Program-made: the position numbers and the translations under genes
The notes under the pieces: generated by a model
What the model saw: the letters and a program-made list of their open reading frames with translations, nothing else
What the model was told of the DNA's origin: nothing
Database searches by the model: none
Assembly (NCBI RefSeq): GCF_014518425.1
Contig: NZ_JACVCU010000007.1
Coordinates: 1-64,000, forward strand
DNA from: Terrabacter sp. MAHUQ-38
GTDB taxonomy: Bacteria > Actinomycetota > Actinomycetes > Actinomycetales > Dermatophilaceae
DNA: 64,000 bases
Reading direction: 5' to 3'
Shown here: positions 8,004-16,562 of the stretch, in pieces
How positions within the stretch are numbered: position 1 is the first letter of the stretch
How the letters are laid out: the number at the start of each line of letters is the position of its first letter

Positions 8004-8867
8004 TCACTGGTGGAGCGTCGGCAGGGTCGTCCCGTCGGGCAGCTTGCCGGGCGCGCCGGCGATCGCCGGCACGACGCGTACGACGTCGCCGTACTGCTGC
8101 GCGATGAGGCCGGCTGAGCTGCCCTCGTCGGCCATGACGACGACCTGGTCGCTGCGGCCGTCGAGGGTGACCCCGAGGATGTTGACTCCCTTGGAGCGCC
8201 ACAGCAGCGCCTCGTCGCGGATCTGCTGAGCGACGCGCTGCTTCTCCGCGTAGGAGTGTGTGACGACGACGAACTCCACGTCGCCCGGCGCAGGCATCGC
8301 CCCGGTGACGAGCGCCTCGAGCTCGGGGTCGTGGCGGGTGACGGCTACCGCGACGCGGGTGCCCGCGGTATCGACTGCGTACGCCCCGGAGAAGACGTCG
8401 GGCCAGCGAGACTCGAGGGTGGGCTCGACCGTGGCGAACGCGGTGGTCTGGGGCGTGGCCGGCCCCTCGAACCACTGCGACGACTCACGGGCCGACGGGA
8501 CGAGGCCCGGGTCGCTCGGCCGCTGGGTCCTGCTGAGCTCCACCGGGCCGGCGGCGCCGTTGTCGGACCCGGAGTCCTTCTGGGCCTCGGCGGCCGAGCC
8601 GGCTGACATGCTGCTCGGCGTCAGCCCCCGGTCGGCCGCGAACCACGTACCGCCCACTGCGCCGACGACGACGAAGGCGGCCGCGGCACCCAGCACCGCG
8701 GAGCGGCGGCGGGACGTGCGGGCGCGTCCGCGCAGGAGCGCGCGCTGGACGAAGAGGTCGTCGCGAGGTGGTTCGAGGTCGTTCATGGTGGCCAGCGCCT
8801 TTCGCAGCTGCAGCTCGCCCTCCTCGGGGGCGTTCGCCTCTGGCCCGCGCGTCGTGTCGTCGCTCAT
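8004..8867 (-). CDS. Single-pass membrane protein coupled to an ECF sigma factor (putative anti-sigma)
   Basis: The 287-aa product has a charged cytoplasmic N terminus (about residues 1-60), a run of small residues followed by one transmembrane segment (about 65-90, AAAAFVVVGAVGG core), and a long Ala/Ser-rich extracytoplasmic domain. Its ATG overlaps the TGA of the upstream sigma gene in an ATGA junction, so it is translationally coupled. This is the usual place and topology for a regulator of the partner sigma factor, but I see no zinc-binding anti-sigma motif (HxxxCxxC), so the anti-sigma role is inferred from context. Confidence 0.75.
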   Translation of the reverse strand: MSDDTTRGPEANAPEEGELQLRKALATMNDLEPPRDDLFVQRALLRGRARTSRRRSAVLGAAAAFVVVGAVGGTWFAADRGLTPSSMSAGSAAEAQKDSGSDNGAAGPVELSRTQRPSDPGLVPSARESSQWFEGPATPQTTAFATVEPTLESRWPDVFSGAYAVDTAGTRVAVAVTRHDPELEALVTGAMPAPGDVEFVVVTHSYAEKQRVAQQIRDEALLWRSKGVNILGVTLDGRSDQVVVMADEGSSAGLIAQQYGDVVRVVPAIAGAPGKLPDGTTLPTLHQ

Positions 8868-9367
8868 GAGACGGCTCCTGCCCCGGTCAGTGGTGGCTCG
8901 GCGAGCCGCTCGCGCAGGGCCGCGAGCCCGCGCGAGATCTGGCTCTTGATCGTGCCCTCGGCGACGCCGGTGCACTCGGCGATCTGGGGCACGGTGAGGT
9001 CCTCCCAGAAGCGGAGGACGAGGACGGCGCGCTGCTTCTCCGGCAGGTCACGCAGCAGGTCGCTCAGGGTCATCGCGAGCTCGCGGTCGTGGTCGGTCGT
9101 CACCGGCTCGGGTGCCTCGTCGGTGAGCACCTCGCGCCGCCGTTTGCGCTGGTCGTTGAGGTAGAGGTTCATCATCGTGCGTCTCGTGTAGGCGGTCTCG
9201 GCCCCCGTCGCGATGCGCGGCCACGCGACGTAGACCCGGGCCAGCGCCTCCTGGACGAGCTCGTCGCCGTCGGCCCAGTTGCCGCAGAGCAGGTAGGCGC
9301 GCCGGCGCAGCATGGTCTGCCGCTCCTCCACGAAGGCTCGGAACGCCGCCTCGTCCCTGCGTCTCAT
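8864..9367 (-). CDS. RNA polymerase sigma factor, ECF type (SigE-family, Streptomyces-like subgroup)
   Basis: The 167-aa protein contains sigma region 2 (ELVQEALARVYVAWPRI) and region 4 (VLRFWEDLTVPQIAECTGV plus a TIKSQISRGL recognition helix), with no region 1 or 3. The length and the region-2 wording match the compact SigE-family sigma factors found in multiple copies in Streptomyces and relatives. It directs core polymerase to a small regulon, and such genes are usually paired with a membrane partner as here. ATG at 9367 is preceded by GGGAGC at sensible spacing. Confidence 0.92.
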   Translation of the reverse strand: MRRRDEAAFRAFVEERQTMLRRRAYLLCGNWADGDELVQEALARVYVAWPRIATGAETAYTRRTMMNLYLNDQRKRRREVLTDEAPEPVTTDHDRELAMTLSDLLRDLPEKQRAVLVLRFWEDLTVPQIAECTGVAEGTIKSQISRGLAALRERLAEPPLTGAGAVS

Positions 9368-9469
9368 GTGCTCCCGCCGGTCTCGCTCGTCAGGGTCGTC
9401 ACTGTTTCGTACACCTGCTTGGACACCCGGGCACGCCGAACCGTTGCACGGGCGTCCCTCAGGCTGCGC

Positions 9470-10027
9470 TCAGGCCACCCGGCCCAGGGCCACGAGCGCG
9501 AGCATGAGCGCGGCGATCGTCTCGCCGTCGGTGAGCGCGCCGTCGCGCACGAGGTCGAGCACCGCCGCGACGGGTATGCGGTGGACGCCGGCGATGCCCT
9601 CCTCGGCGCGGACGCTCTCGCCGGTGTCGCCGTGAAACCCGGGCGCTGGTTGCAGGCCCGTGGCGAGATAGACGACCTCGGGCGCGCGGCACACCCCGTT
9701 GAGGGCGTTCACGGCGCCGACCTGCTGCCACTCGCGGGCCGCGAGCCCGGTCTCCTCGGCGAGCTCGCGCTGCGCGGCGACGAGTGGGTCCTCGCCGTCC
9801 GTGCCTCCGGCCGGGACCTCGAGGGACCTGCCGACGGTGTGGCGGTCGATCGTCACGAGGACGACCTCGTCGGCGTCGGTCAGGGCGACGACGAAGACGG
9901 CTGGGCGCTGCAGCTCGACGACGCCGAAGATCCCGTCGCTGCCGTCGGGCCGCACGACGGCGTCCTCCCGGACCCGGATCCACGCGTTCTCGTAGACGAC
10001 CCGCGTCTCGCGCACCGGCCAGCTCAC
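9470..10027 (-). CDS. NUDIX hydrolase, ADP-ribose pyrophosphatase-like
   Basis: The protein has the EVPAGG loop and helix QRELAEETG of a NUDIX box, as in ADP-ribose/nucleotide-sugar pyrophosphatases. The spacing between the first conserved Gly and Glu is G-X4-E rather than the usual G-X5-E, one residue short; the rest of the box (E-X7-R-E-L-X-E-E-X-G) is intact. Start is uncertain: GTG at 10027 (185 aa) gives a natural N terminus (SWPVRETRVVYENAW), and a longer form from 10075 is possible. It follows the ogt gene in the same orientation with a 54-bp gap. Confidence 0.85.
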   Translation of the reverse strand: MSWPVRETRVVYENAWIRVREDAVVRPDGSDGIFGVVELQRPAVFVVALTDADEVVLVTIDRHTVGRSLEVPAGGTDGEDPLVAAQRELAEETGLAAREWQQVGAVNALNGVCRAPEVVYLATGLQPAPGFHGDTGESVRAEEGIAGVHRIPVAAVLDLVRDGALTDGETIAALMLALVALGRVA

Positions 10028-10081
10028 GGGCGGTCTCGCTCTCGCATGTCCCGATCCTCCCAGTCGAGCGGCCACGTCCGG

Positions 10082-10690
10082 TCAGGCGGCGCGCTCCAGC
10101 TCGAGCAGTCGCTCCTTGGCCGGGAGCCCGCCGAGATAGCCGCCCAGGGTGCCGTCGGAGCGTACGACCCGGTGGCACGGCACGAGGATCGGCAGCGGGT
10201 TCGTCGCGCACGCGGAACCGACAGCGCGGACGGCCCTCGGGCTCCCTGCCGCGACGGCCACCTGGCCGTAGCTCTCGGTCGAGCCGTACGGGATCTCGCC
10301 CAGGTGCCGCAGCACCGCGAGCCGGAAGCCGTGGGCGAGCCGCAGGTCGAGCCGCACGTCGAAGTCGTGACGTCGCCCGCCGAAGTAGGCCTCGAGCTCG
10401 CGGGCCGCGTCGTCGAGCCGGTCGCCGCCGCGCAGGATCCGGGAGCCGATGCTCGCGCCGAGCGCGTCGAGCACCCGGTCGTGGTCCTCGACCTCGTAGG
10501 CGACCCGGACGACGCCGGAGTCGGTGGCGGCGAGCAGCAGACGACCGACCGGGGAGTCGACGATGCGGTACGTCGCGTCGACCACCGTCTCGGAGGTGGC
10601 CCTCCGGACAAGTGCCGCGTGCAGGGCCACGAGGCGTTCGTCGTCCGCGTCGGCGGACTGGGTCAGGAGCTGGATCGTCTTGTCAGACAT
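10082..10690 (-). CDS. Methylated-DNA--protein-cysteine methyltransferase (Ogt/MGMT), first copy
   Basis: The 202-aa protein has the suicide-enzyme active site PCHRV with acceptor Cys172, an ATR-type recognition segment before it (GEIPYGSTESYGQVA) and a C-terminal tail typical of Ogt. It removes O6-alkyl groups from guanine by transferring them to Cys172. A roughly 35-residue N-terminal leader (MSDKTIQLLT onward) precedes the usual Ogt start. Its ATG overlaps the stop of a sigma-factor gene by 8 bp, coupling DNA-repair protein and sigma factor. A paralogue lies immediately upstream of that sigma gene (11351-11863). Confidence 0.95.
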   Translation of the reverse strand: MSDKTIQLLTQSADADDERLVALHAALVRRATSETVVDATYRIVDSPVGRLLLAATDSGVVRVAYEVEDHDRVLDALGASIGSRILRGGDRLDDAARELEAYFGGRRHDFDVRLDLRLAHGFRLAVLRHLGEIPYGSTESYGQVAVAAGSPRAVRAVGSACATNPLPILVPCHRVVRSDGTLGGYLGGLPAKERLLELERAA

Positions 10691-11183
10691 GGGTGCTCAC
10701 CCTTCCGTGGGGTGCGTAGGTGGATCGGAGCCGGGCGATGCCATCGGCAGCTGCACGGCGCGCCGCCAGAGGCGTGCCGCCGACGATGCGCGCGACCTCC
10801 GCGTGTGGAAGCCCCGCCACGTGGTGGTAGGCCACGCACTGGCGTTGCTTGTGAGGCAGGGCAGCGAGAGCCGACCAGAGGTCATCGTCGGGGAGGGCCT
10901 CCTCCGGGTGGTCGCCGCGTGGGGCCCTGGTGTCCGGCACCGTCGCGACCGGAACGGCGTGACGGGTGCCCGCGCGGGCGACGTCGAGCGCCTTGCGGTG
11001 CGCGATGGTGACGAGCCAGGCCCGGACGTTCGCGTCGTCGGGCAGGTCGGGCCATGCGCGCAGGGCCGAGAGGAAGGTCTCGGACCACGCATCGTCGGCG
11101 TCGACGGGGCCGAGCACGGCGCGGCAGACGCGAAGCACCACGGCGCCGTGCTCGGTGACGGCCTGCTCGAACGGTCGCTTCAT
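10683..11183 (-). CDS. Sigma-70 family (ECF-type) RNA polymerase sigma factor linked to ogt
   Basis: A 166-aa short sigma-like protein. Region 2 is readable in DADDAWSETFLSALRAWPDL with the ARAWLVTIAHRKALDV continuation, and region 4 in LPHKQRQCVAYHHVAGLPHAEVA. The second helix of region 4 (IVGGTPLAARRAAADGI) is shorter and less canonical than in most ECF factors. It overlaps the downstream ogt start by 8 bp. Context suggests control of, or joint control with, alkylation repair; that is inference. ATG at 11183 is chosen because upstream translation has no protein-like character; the Shine-Dalgarno is weak. Confidence 0.85.
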   Translation of the reverse strand: MKRPFEQAVTEHGAVVLRVCRAVLGPVDADDAWSETFLSALRAWPDLPDDANVRAWLVTIAHRKALDVARAGTRHAVPVATVPDTRAPRGDHPEEALPDDDLWSALAALPHKQRQCVAYHHVAGLPHAEVARIVGGTPLAARRAAADGIARLRSTYAPHGRVSTHV

Positions 11184-11284
11184 GCCCTGTAGACGCTCCG
11201 GCCTGCGGAAGTGTGAGGTCACCCAGTGTGACGGATCGGCCGCTGCGGCTCCTCGACGGCACGACGGCACGACGGCTCTCGCGC

Positions 11285-11354
11285 GTCAGCTCGGTGGGTC
11301 AGCTCGGTGGGTCAGCTCGGTGGGTCAGCTCGGTGGGTCAGCTCGGTGGGTCAG
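11285..11354. repeat. 13-bp tandem repeat, five full units
   Basis: The unit AGCTCGGTGGGTC is repeated perfectly five times (11288-11352) with partial units at both edges. The stop codon of the second ogt gene (11351-11353 on the minus strand) lies inside the last unit. Length is not a multiple of three, so unit gain or loss would leave the reading frame unchanged but move downstream sequence. Just upstream on the plus strand a shorter GCACGACG repetition (about 11258-11277) is also visible. Confidence 0.9.
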
Positions 11355-11863
11355 AAGAGGCGGCCGACCTCGTCGGCGGCGGGCTCCTCCAGAGCGAGGA
11401 GGAAGCGCTTGCGGTCGAGCCCCCCGGCGTAGCCGACGAGGGAGCCGTCGGCGCCGATGACACGGTGGCACGGCACGACGACAGCGATCGGGTTGCGGCC
11501 GTTGGCCGTGCCGACGGCCTGGGCGAGGTTGCGGTCGCCGAGCGCCCGGGCCAGGTCGCCGTAGCTGCGGGTCTCGCCGTAGGGGATCTCGCGCAGCAGT
11601 GCCCAGACCCGCTGGTGGAAGTCGTCGCCGAGCGGCGCGAGCGGCAGGTCGAACTGCGTCAGAGCGCCCGTGAAGTACGCGGCGAGCTGCACCGCCGCCG
11701 CCGCGAAGGGCTCGTCGGCGGGGTCGCCCGCGTCGCCGAAGACGTCGGGGTCGGCGGGGCGGAACTTGGCGGCGTCCATGAGCAGGTGCGTGATGGCGCC
11801 GTCCTCGGCCACGACCGTGAGGTCGCCGATGGGCGAGGGCAGCACGACGTGGGAGCGGGTCAC
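11351..11863 (-). CDS. Methylated-DNA--protein-cysteine methyltransferase (Ogt/MGMT), second copy
   Basis: The 170-aa Ogt paralogue carries the PCHRV active site (Cys132), GEIPYG-equivalent REIPYGETRSYGDLA and the GYAGGLDRKR loop of the family. It lacks the long N-terminal leader of the first copy and differs clearly from it outside the catalytic core, so it is not a recent duplicate. The GTG at 11863 overlaps the stop of the cation transporter gene in a GTGA junction, so it is probably translated from the transporter transcript. Its stop codon sits within the 13-bp tandem repeat. Confidence 0.94.
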   Translation of the reverse strand: MTRSHVVLPSPIGDLTVVAEDGAITHLLMDAAKFRPADPDVFGDAGDPADEPFAAAAVQLAAYFTGALTQFDLPLAPLGDDFHQRVWALLREIPYGETRSYGDLARALGDRNLAQAVGTANGRNPIAVVVPCHRVIGADGSLVGYAGGLDRKRFLLALEEPAADEVGRLF

Positions 11864-12828
11864 CGTTCGTCCTGACCACGTGTCGTGGACCGGTGGGCCG
11901 CCACGATGTCGTCGTGAGTCGGCACGGGGTACTCGGCCGCGTAGTCGCCGTAGGCGCGGGGGTCCTCGGCGGGCTCGAGGTGACACGTCAGCGCGATCTC
12001 GCCGAACTCGCGGTGCACGGCATCCTCGACCTCCTCGACGAGGTCGTGGCCCTGCTGGACGGTCCAGGCACCCGGGACGAGGACGTGCACCTCCGCGAAC
12101 CGGTGGTGGCCGGAGAGTCGGGTGCGCAGCGCGTGGAAGTGCACCTCGCGCGTGACGAACCGGGCCAGGATCTCGGCGATCGCGCCGTTGTCCTCTTTGG
12201 ACATCGAGATGTCCATGAGGCCCTCGGTGGACTCACGGATGAGCTTCCAGGCGGCCCAGACGATGTTGACGCCGACGAGGAAGGCGATGACGGGGTCGAG
12301 CCGCTCGATGCGGGTGAGGGCGACGAGCAGGACACCGGCGACGACCCCGGCCGAGGTCCACACGTCGGTCATCAGGTGCTTGCCGTCGGCGGTCAGCGTG
12401 AGCGAGCGGTGCCGTCGCCCGGCACGCAGCAGCACGAACGCGACGGCCCCGTTGACGCCAGAGGCGACGACCGAGATCGCGAGACCCGTGCCGACGTTGT
12501 CGATGGGGCGCGGGTGGATGAAGCGCTCGACGGCCGTGGCCATGATGACCACGGCGGCGACGAAGATCATCATGCCCTCGAGGGCCGCGGAGAAGTACTC
12601 GGCCTTGGTGTGGCCGAAGTGGTGGTTCTTGTCGGCCGGCATCGCCGCGACCTTGAGCGCGATCAGCACCGCGACGGCCGCGACGAGGTTGACGACCGAC
12701 TCGGTCGCGTCGGAGAGCAGTCCCACCGAACCCGTGACCCGCCAGGCGATGACCTTGAGCGTGATCGTGACGACGGCAGCCGCGATCGAGAGGTACGCGA
12801 AGCGGCTGAGGTCGCGTGGCTGCTGCAT
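11860..12828 (-). CDS. Cation diffusion facilitator (CDF) family metal exporter
   Basis: The 322-aa protein has about six transmembrane segments and a cytoplasmic C-terminal domain (from about residue 215). The metal-site motifs are LLSDATESVVN (Asp/Thr-Glu form of HxxxD) in TM2 and GKHLMTDVWTS in TM5, with a DKNHHFGHTKAEY loop after TM2; these resemble FieF/CDF proteins that export Zn, Fe or Mn by proton antiport. Metal specificity is not decided. ATG at 12828 gives a normal N terminus. The gene is cotranscribed with the second ogt (4-bp overlap). Confidence 0.92.
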   Translation of the reverse strand: MQQPRDLSRFAYLSIAAAVVTITLKVIAWRVTGSVGLLSDATESVVNLVAAVAVLIALKVAAMPADKNHHFGHTKAEYFSAALEGMMIFVAAVVIMATAVERFIHPRPIDNVGTGLAISVVASGVNGAVAFVLLRAGRRHRSLTLTADGKHLMTDVWTSAGVVAGVLLVALTRIERLDPVIAFLVGVNIVWAAWKLIRESTEGLMDISMSKEDNGAIAEILARFVTREVHFHALRTRLSGHHRFAEVHVLVPGAWTVQQGHDLVEEVEDAVHREFGEIALTCHLEPAEDPRAYGDYAAEYPVPTHDDIVAAHRSTTRGQDER

Positions 12829-13007
12829 GCGTCCGGATCCGTCGGAAGCTCTGGCGGGTGGTGCTGGCACCACTACAGTCTCGCAAAGGGCACTGACGCT
12901 GTGTGACCTGCGACTCGTCGCTGGACACCTGCCGTCGTACGCCGGTGCGGATCATCCGCCATCGGGTAGGGGACGGATATCCGAACGGAGCCGAAAGGAG
13001 CCCTGAC

Positions 13008-13202
13008 GTGGGTACTGAAGACAAGGCCAAGAACCTCGGAGAGAACCTCAAGGGCAAGGCCAAGGAAGCCACCGGAAAGGTCACCGACGACGAGCGACTC
13101 GAGGCCGAGGGCGAGCGAGACCAGGCCTCGGCCGACCTCAAGCAGCGGGGTGAGCGGCTCAAGGACGCGGGCGAGGACGTCAAGGACGCCTTCAAACGCT
13201 GA
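13008..13202 (+). CDS. CsbD-family small stress protein
   Basis: A 64-aa hydrophilic protein rich in Lys, Glu and Asp with the family core NLKGKAKEATGKVTDDERLEA. CsbD proteins are abundant, general-stress-induced small proteins of unknown biochemical role (SigB-controlled in Bacillus). Start is GTG at 13008, set by AAAGGAG (12994-13000) with 7-nt spacing. It is monocistronic, followed by a strong hairpin. Confidence 0.9.
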   Translation: MGTEDKAKNLGENLKGKAKEATGKVTDDERLEAEGERDQASADLKQRGERLKDAGEDVKDAFKR

Positions 13203-13217
13203 CTCTTCCGGAGTGGG

Positions 13218-13248
13218 GTGGGCCGGTCCCCGATGGGGGCCGGCCCAC
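13218..13248 (+). terminator. Intrinsic-type hairpin after csbD
   Basis: A 14-bp stem (one G-U pair) GTGGGCCGGTCCCC / GGGGGCCGGCCCAC with loop GAT begins 15 bp after the CsbD stop codon. No U-tract follows. Confidence 0.8.
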
Positions 13249-13336
13249 TGCGTGCCACCAACCGAGCCCTTGCCAGTGGATGCAGCGTCGGTGAGGCTCT
13301 GAGGACGATCTCTTCCCTCTCGAGAGGCGAGCTGCC

Positions 13337-15760
13337 GTGACGACGACCCCGACACCGGTGACCAGGACTCCCGTGCCCCAGACATCCGTGCCCCCGCCCA
13401 CCGCCGACGAGATCGCGTCTATGGACGCCTGGTGGCGGGCCAGCAACTACCTGACGATCGGGCAGATCTACCTGCAGGACAACGCCCTCCTGCGACGCCA
13501 TCTCATCGAGGACGACATCAAGCCCCGGCTCCTCGGCCACTGGGGCACGAGCCCCGGCCTCTCCTTCGTCTACGCGCACATGTCGCGGGTGATCCGGCAC
13601 ACGGGTCAGCAGACGATCTATCTGACCGGGCCCGGGCACGGCGGCCCCGCGCTCGTCGCCGCCGGCTATCTCGAGGGCAGCTACACCGAGACCTACCCAC
13701 GAGTGACGTGCGACGAGGCCGGCGTGAAGCGGCTGTTCCGGCAGTTCTCTGCGCCTGGCGGCATCCCCAGCCACGTGTCGGTGACGACGCCCGGGTCGAT
13801 CCACGAGGGCGGCGAGCTCGGCTACGTGCTCGTCCACGCATTCGGCGCGGTCATGGACAACCCCGACCTGCTCGCGCTCGCGGTCGTCGGCGACGGGGAG
13901 GCCGAGACCGGCCCTCTCGAGGGCTCGTGGAAGGGCATCTCGTTCCTCAACCCGCGCCGCGACGGTGCAGTGCTGCCGGTCCTGCACCTCAACGGTGCCA
14001 AGATCGCCGGTCCGACGGTGCTCGGCCGCAAGGACCCTGCCGAGGTGCGCAGCCTCCTCTCGGGCCACGGCTACGAGGTCCTCGAGGTCGAGGGTGACGA
14101 CCTGCCCGGCATGCACGAGCGTTTCGCGGAGACGCTCGCGACGGCATACGGCCGGATCAGGCAGATCCAGGCGGACGCGCGCGCGGACGGCTGGGAGCCG
14201 GAGCGTCGGCCGCGGTGGCCGCTCATCGTCCTGCGTACGCCGAAGGGCTGGACCGGGCCCGCCGAGGTGGACGGCGTCCCGGTCACCGGCACCTGGCGTT
14301 CGCACCAGGTGCCGCTCTCGGGCGTCAAGGACAACCCGGAGCACCTCGAGCTCCTCGAGACGTGGATGCGTTCCTATCGCCCCGAGGAGCTCTTCGACGA
14401 GTCGGGTGGCCCCGTCGACCTCGTGCTGAGGGCCAACCCGGAGGGCGACCTGCGGATGAGCGCGTCCCCCCACGCGAACGGCGGCGTGCTGACGCGGGAC
14501 CTCGACCTGCCCGACTTCCGCGACTTCGCCCGCGACGTGCCCGCGCCCGCGACGGTGCGTGCCGAGTCGACGCGTGCGCTCGGGGAGCTGATGCGCGAGA
14601 TCTACGTGCGCAACCCCGAGACGTTCCGCCTGTTCAGTCCCGACGAGGTGGACAGCAACCGCGTGGGCGCCGTCTTCGACGTCTCGAACCGGATGACGGC
14701 CGAGCGGGTCGAGGCCGAGGACGTCAAGCTGTCTCACGACGGGCGCGTCATGGAGGTGCTCTCGGAGCACAACTGCCACGGGTGGCTCGAGGGCTACACG
14801 CTGACGGGTCGTCACGGGCTCTTCGCGACGTACGAGGCGTTCGCCATGGTCAGCGCCTCGATGACGGTGCAGCACTGCAAATGGCTCCAGGAGGCCAACC
14901 GCCTCGACTGGCGCGCCGAGGTGCCGAGCCTCAACATCCTGCTCACCTCGACGGCGTGGCGCAACGACCACAACGGCTTCTCGCACCAAGGGCCGGGCCT
15001 CATCCAGACCGTCCTCAACGCCCGGGGCGACGTGTCACGCGTCTACCTGCCGCCGGACGCGAACTGTCTTCTGTCCGTGGCCGATCACTGCCTCCGGTCG
15101 AGGAGCTACGTCAACCTGCTCGTCATCGACAAGCAGCCGCAGCCGCAGTGGCTGACGATGGACGAGGCCGTCGAGCACTGCGCGGCCGGCGCGGGCACCT
15201 GGGACTGGGCGGGCAACGACGACGGCACCCAGGACCCCGACGTCGTCCTCGCCTGTGCCGGCGACGTCGTGACGATGGAGGTCGTGGCGGCCGCGCAGAT
15301 CCTGCGCGAGAAGCTGCCGCAGCTGCGGGTCCGTGTCGTCAACGTCGTCGACCTCATGACGCTCCCGCGGCCGCGGAGCCACCCGCACGGCATGGACGAC
15401 AGCCGGTTCGGCGAGCTCTTCACCAACCATGTCGACGTCGTCTTCGCCTTCCACGGCTACCACGGCGCCGTCCACCAGCTCGTCCACGGGCGCCCCGAGG
15501 CCGACCGCTTCCACGTGCGCGGCTTCAGCGAGGAGGGCACGACGACCACACCCTTCGACATGGTCGTGCGCAACGGCGTCGACCGCTACCACCTCGTCAT
15601 GGACGCCATCAACAACGCCGGCCGGCAGGTGCGCGGGTCGAGCGAGGTCAAGGCCTGGTGCGAGAGGCAGCTGGAGGAGCACGAGCGCTACATCGTCGAG
15701 CACCTCGAGGACATGCCCGCGGTGCGCGACTGGGTCATCACGCACCCGCTCGAGGGGTGA
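13337..15760 (+). CDS. xfp: Xylulose-5-phosphate/fructose-6-phosphate phosphoketolase
   Basis: The 807-aa thiamine diphosphate enzyme cleaves xylulose 5-phosphate or fructose 6-phosphate with phosphate to acetyl phosphate plus glyceraldehyde 3-phosphate or erythrose 4-phosphate. Family landmarks include LTGPGHGGPA near residue 97, the GDGEAETGPLEGSWKG ThDP-binding stretch near residue 180, and the C-terminal FSEEGTTTTPFDMVVRNG motif. Length is typical. It is monocistronic; its stop lies 3 bp from the stop of the convergent DeoR gene. The GTG at 13337 follows GAGAGGCGAG. In aerobic actinobacteria the enzyme supplies acetyl phosphate alongside glycolysis. Confidence 0.97.
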   Translation: MTTTPTPVTRTPVPQTSVPPPTADEIASMDAWWRASNYLTIGQIYLQDNALLRRHLIEDDIKPRLLGHWGTSPGLSFVYAHMSRVIRHTGQQTIYLTGPGHGGPALVAAGYLEGSYTETYPRVTCDEAGVKRLFRQFSAPGGIPSHVSVTTPGSIHEGGELGYVLVHAFGAVMDNPDLLALAVVGDGEAETGPLEGSWKGISFLNPRRDGAVLPVLHLNGAKIAGPTVLGRKDPAEVRSLLSGHGYEVLEVEGDDLPGMHERFAETLATAYGRIRQIQADARADGWEPERRPRWPLIVLRTPKGWTGPAEVDGVPVTGTWRSHQVPLSGVKDNPEHLELLETWMRSYRPEELFDESGGPVDLVLRANPEGDLRMSASPHANGGVLTRDLDLPDFRDFARDVPAPATVRAESTRALGELMREIYVRNPETFRLFSPDEVDSNRVGAVFDVSNRMTAERVEAEDVKLSHDGRVMEVLSEHNCHGWLEGYTLTGRHGLFATYEAFAMVSASMTVQHCKWLQEANRLDWRAEVPSLNILLTSTAWRNDHNGFSHQGPGLIQTVLNARGDVSRVYLPPDANCLLSVADHCLRSRSYVNLLVIDKQPQPQWLTMDEAVEHCAAGAGTWDWAGNDDGTQDPDVVLACAGDVVTMEVVAAAQILREKLPQLRVRVVNVVDLMTLPRPRSHPHGMDDSRFGELFTNHVDVVFAFHGYHGAVHQLVHGRPEADRFHVRGFSEEGTTTTPFDMVVRNGVDRYHLVMDAINNAGRQVRGSSEVKAWCERQLEEHERYIVEHLEDMPAVRDWVITHPLEG

Positions 15761-15763
15761 GGG

Positions 15764-16552
15764 TCAGTCGCGACGCGGCGCCACGACCACCTCGACGTCG
15801 TGGTCTCGAAAGGCTTGCAACGCAACGGGATCGGCGGAGTCGTCGGTGACGAGCGTCCAGCGGCGGGGCATGACGGCCCAGGCGTGGAACGGGGACTGGC
15901 CGAGCTTGTCGGCGTGCGCGAGGACGTACGTGTGCTCGGCCCGGCCCATCATGAGCTCCTTCAGCCGGGTCTGCTCGAGGTCGGCCTCGCAGATCCCCCG
16001 CTCCGCGTGCACGCTGTCAGCGCCCATGAAGGCGCGGTCGAAGCTGAGGCGCTGCACGGCGGCCTCGGCGAGCGGTCCGACGAAGGCCTGGCTCAGGGGC
16101 CGCAGCCGTCCGCCGAGGGCGATGACATCGATGCCGACGCTGTCGGCCAGGGTCGCCATCGCGCCGATGCCGGCGGTCACGACGGTCAGCTCGGTCAGCT
16201 CGGGGGTCTTGGTGATGGCGTCGGCGAGGGCGGCGGTGGTGGAGCCGGCGTCGAGCAGCACCGTCTCGCCCGGCTCGATCTGGGCGGCGGCCCAGTGGGC
16301 GATGTCGCGCTTGGCCGCGTGGGCCTCGCCGAGGCGCTGGCGGAGCGAGGCCTCGGGATGGTGGGCGAGACTCATGACGCCGCCGTAGGTGCGCGCGAGC
16401 TTGCCCTGCGCGGTCAGCTTGGCGAGGTCACGCCGGATCGTCGAGGCTGTCACGCCCAGCTGGTCGGACAGCTCCTCGACGCTGGCGAGGCCGCTCGTCG
16501 TCGCGAGGCGGACGATCTCGCCCCGTCGAGTCTGCGCGGTGTGCTTCGCCAC
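15764..16552 (-). CDS. DeoR/GlpR-family sugar-responsive repressor of the acid-sugar locus
   Basis: The 262-aa regulator has an N-terminal winged HTH (GLASVEELSDQLGVTASTIRRDL, residues about 18-45) and a C-terminal DeoR sensor domain with the GRLRPLSQAFVGPLAE and DRAFMGADSV motifs that bind a sugar phosphate. GTG at 16552 is preferred over GTG at 16561 because AAGG lies 8 nt before the former and abuts the latter. It begins just after the stop of PdxA2 and closes a kinase-PdxA2-DeoR operon, so it is probably the local repressor. The two palindromes at 18803-18821 and 19045-19063 are its best operator candidates (inference). Confidence 0.92.
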   Translation of the reverse strand: MAKHTAQTRRGEIVRLATTSGLASVEELSDQLGVTASTIRRDLAKLTAQGKLARTYGGVMSLAHHPEASLRQRLGEAHAAKRDIAHWAAAQIEPGETVLLDAGSTTAALADAITKTPELTELTVVTAGIGAMATLADSVGIDVIALGGRLRPLSQAFVGPLAEAAVQRLSFDRAFMGADSVHAERGICEADLEQTRLKELMMGRAEHTYVLAHADKLGQSPFHAWAVMPRRWTLVTDDSADPVALQAFRDHDVEVVVAPRRD

Positions 16553-16562
16553 GCTCGGCACC

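Noticed and set aside
11285-11354. Phase-variable coding repeat
   Set aside because: Apart from the stop codon the array is outside the coding sequence, so unit changes would not shift a frame.
12233-14989. Very long open frame (918 codons) on the minus strand opposite phosphoketolase
   Set aside because: It lies antisense to the clearly recognisable phosphoketolase and CDF genes, has Arg/His/Val-rich non-protein composition and no domain; long antisense frames are expected at this GC content.
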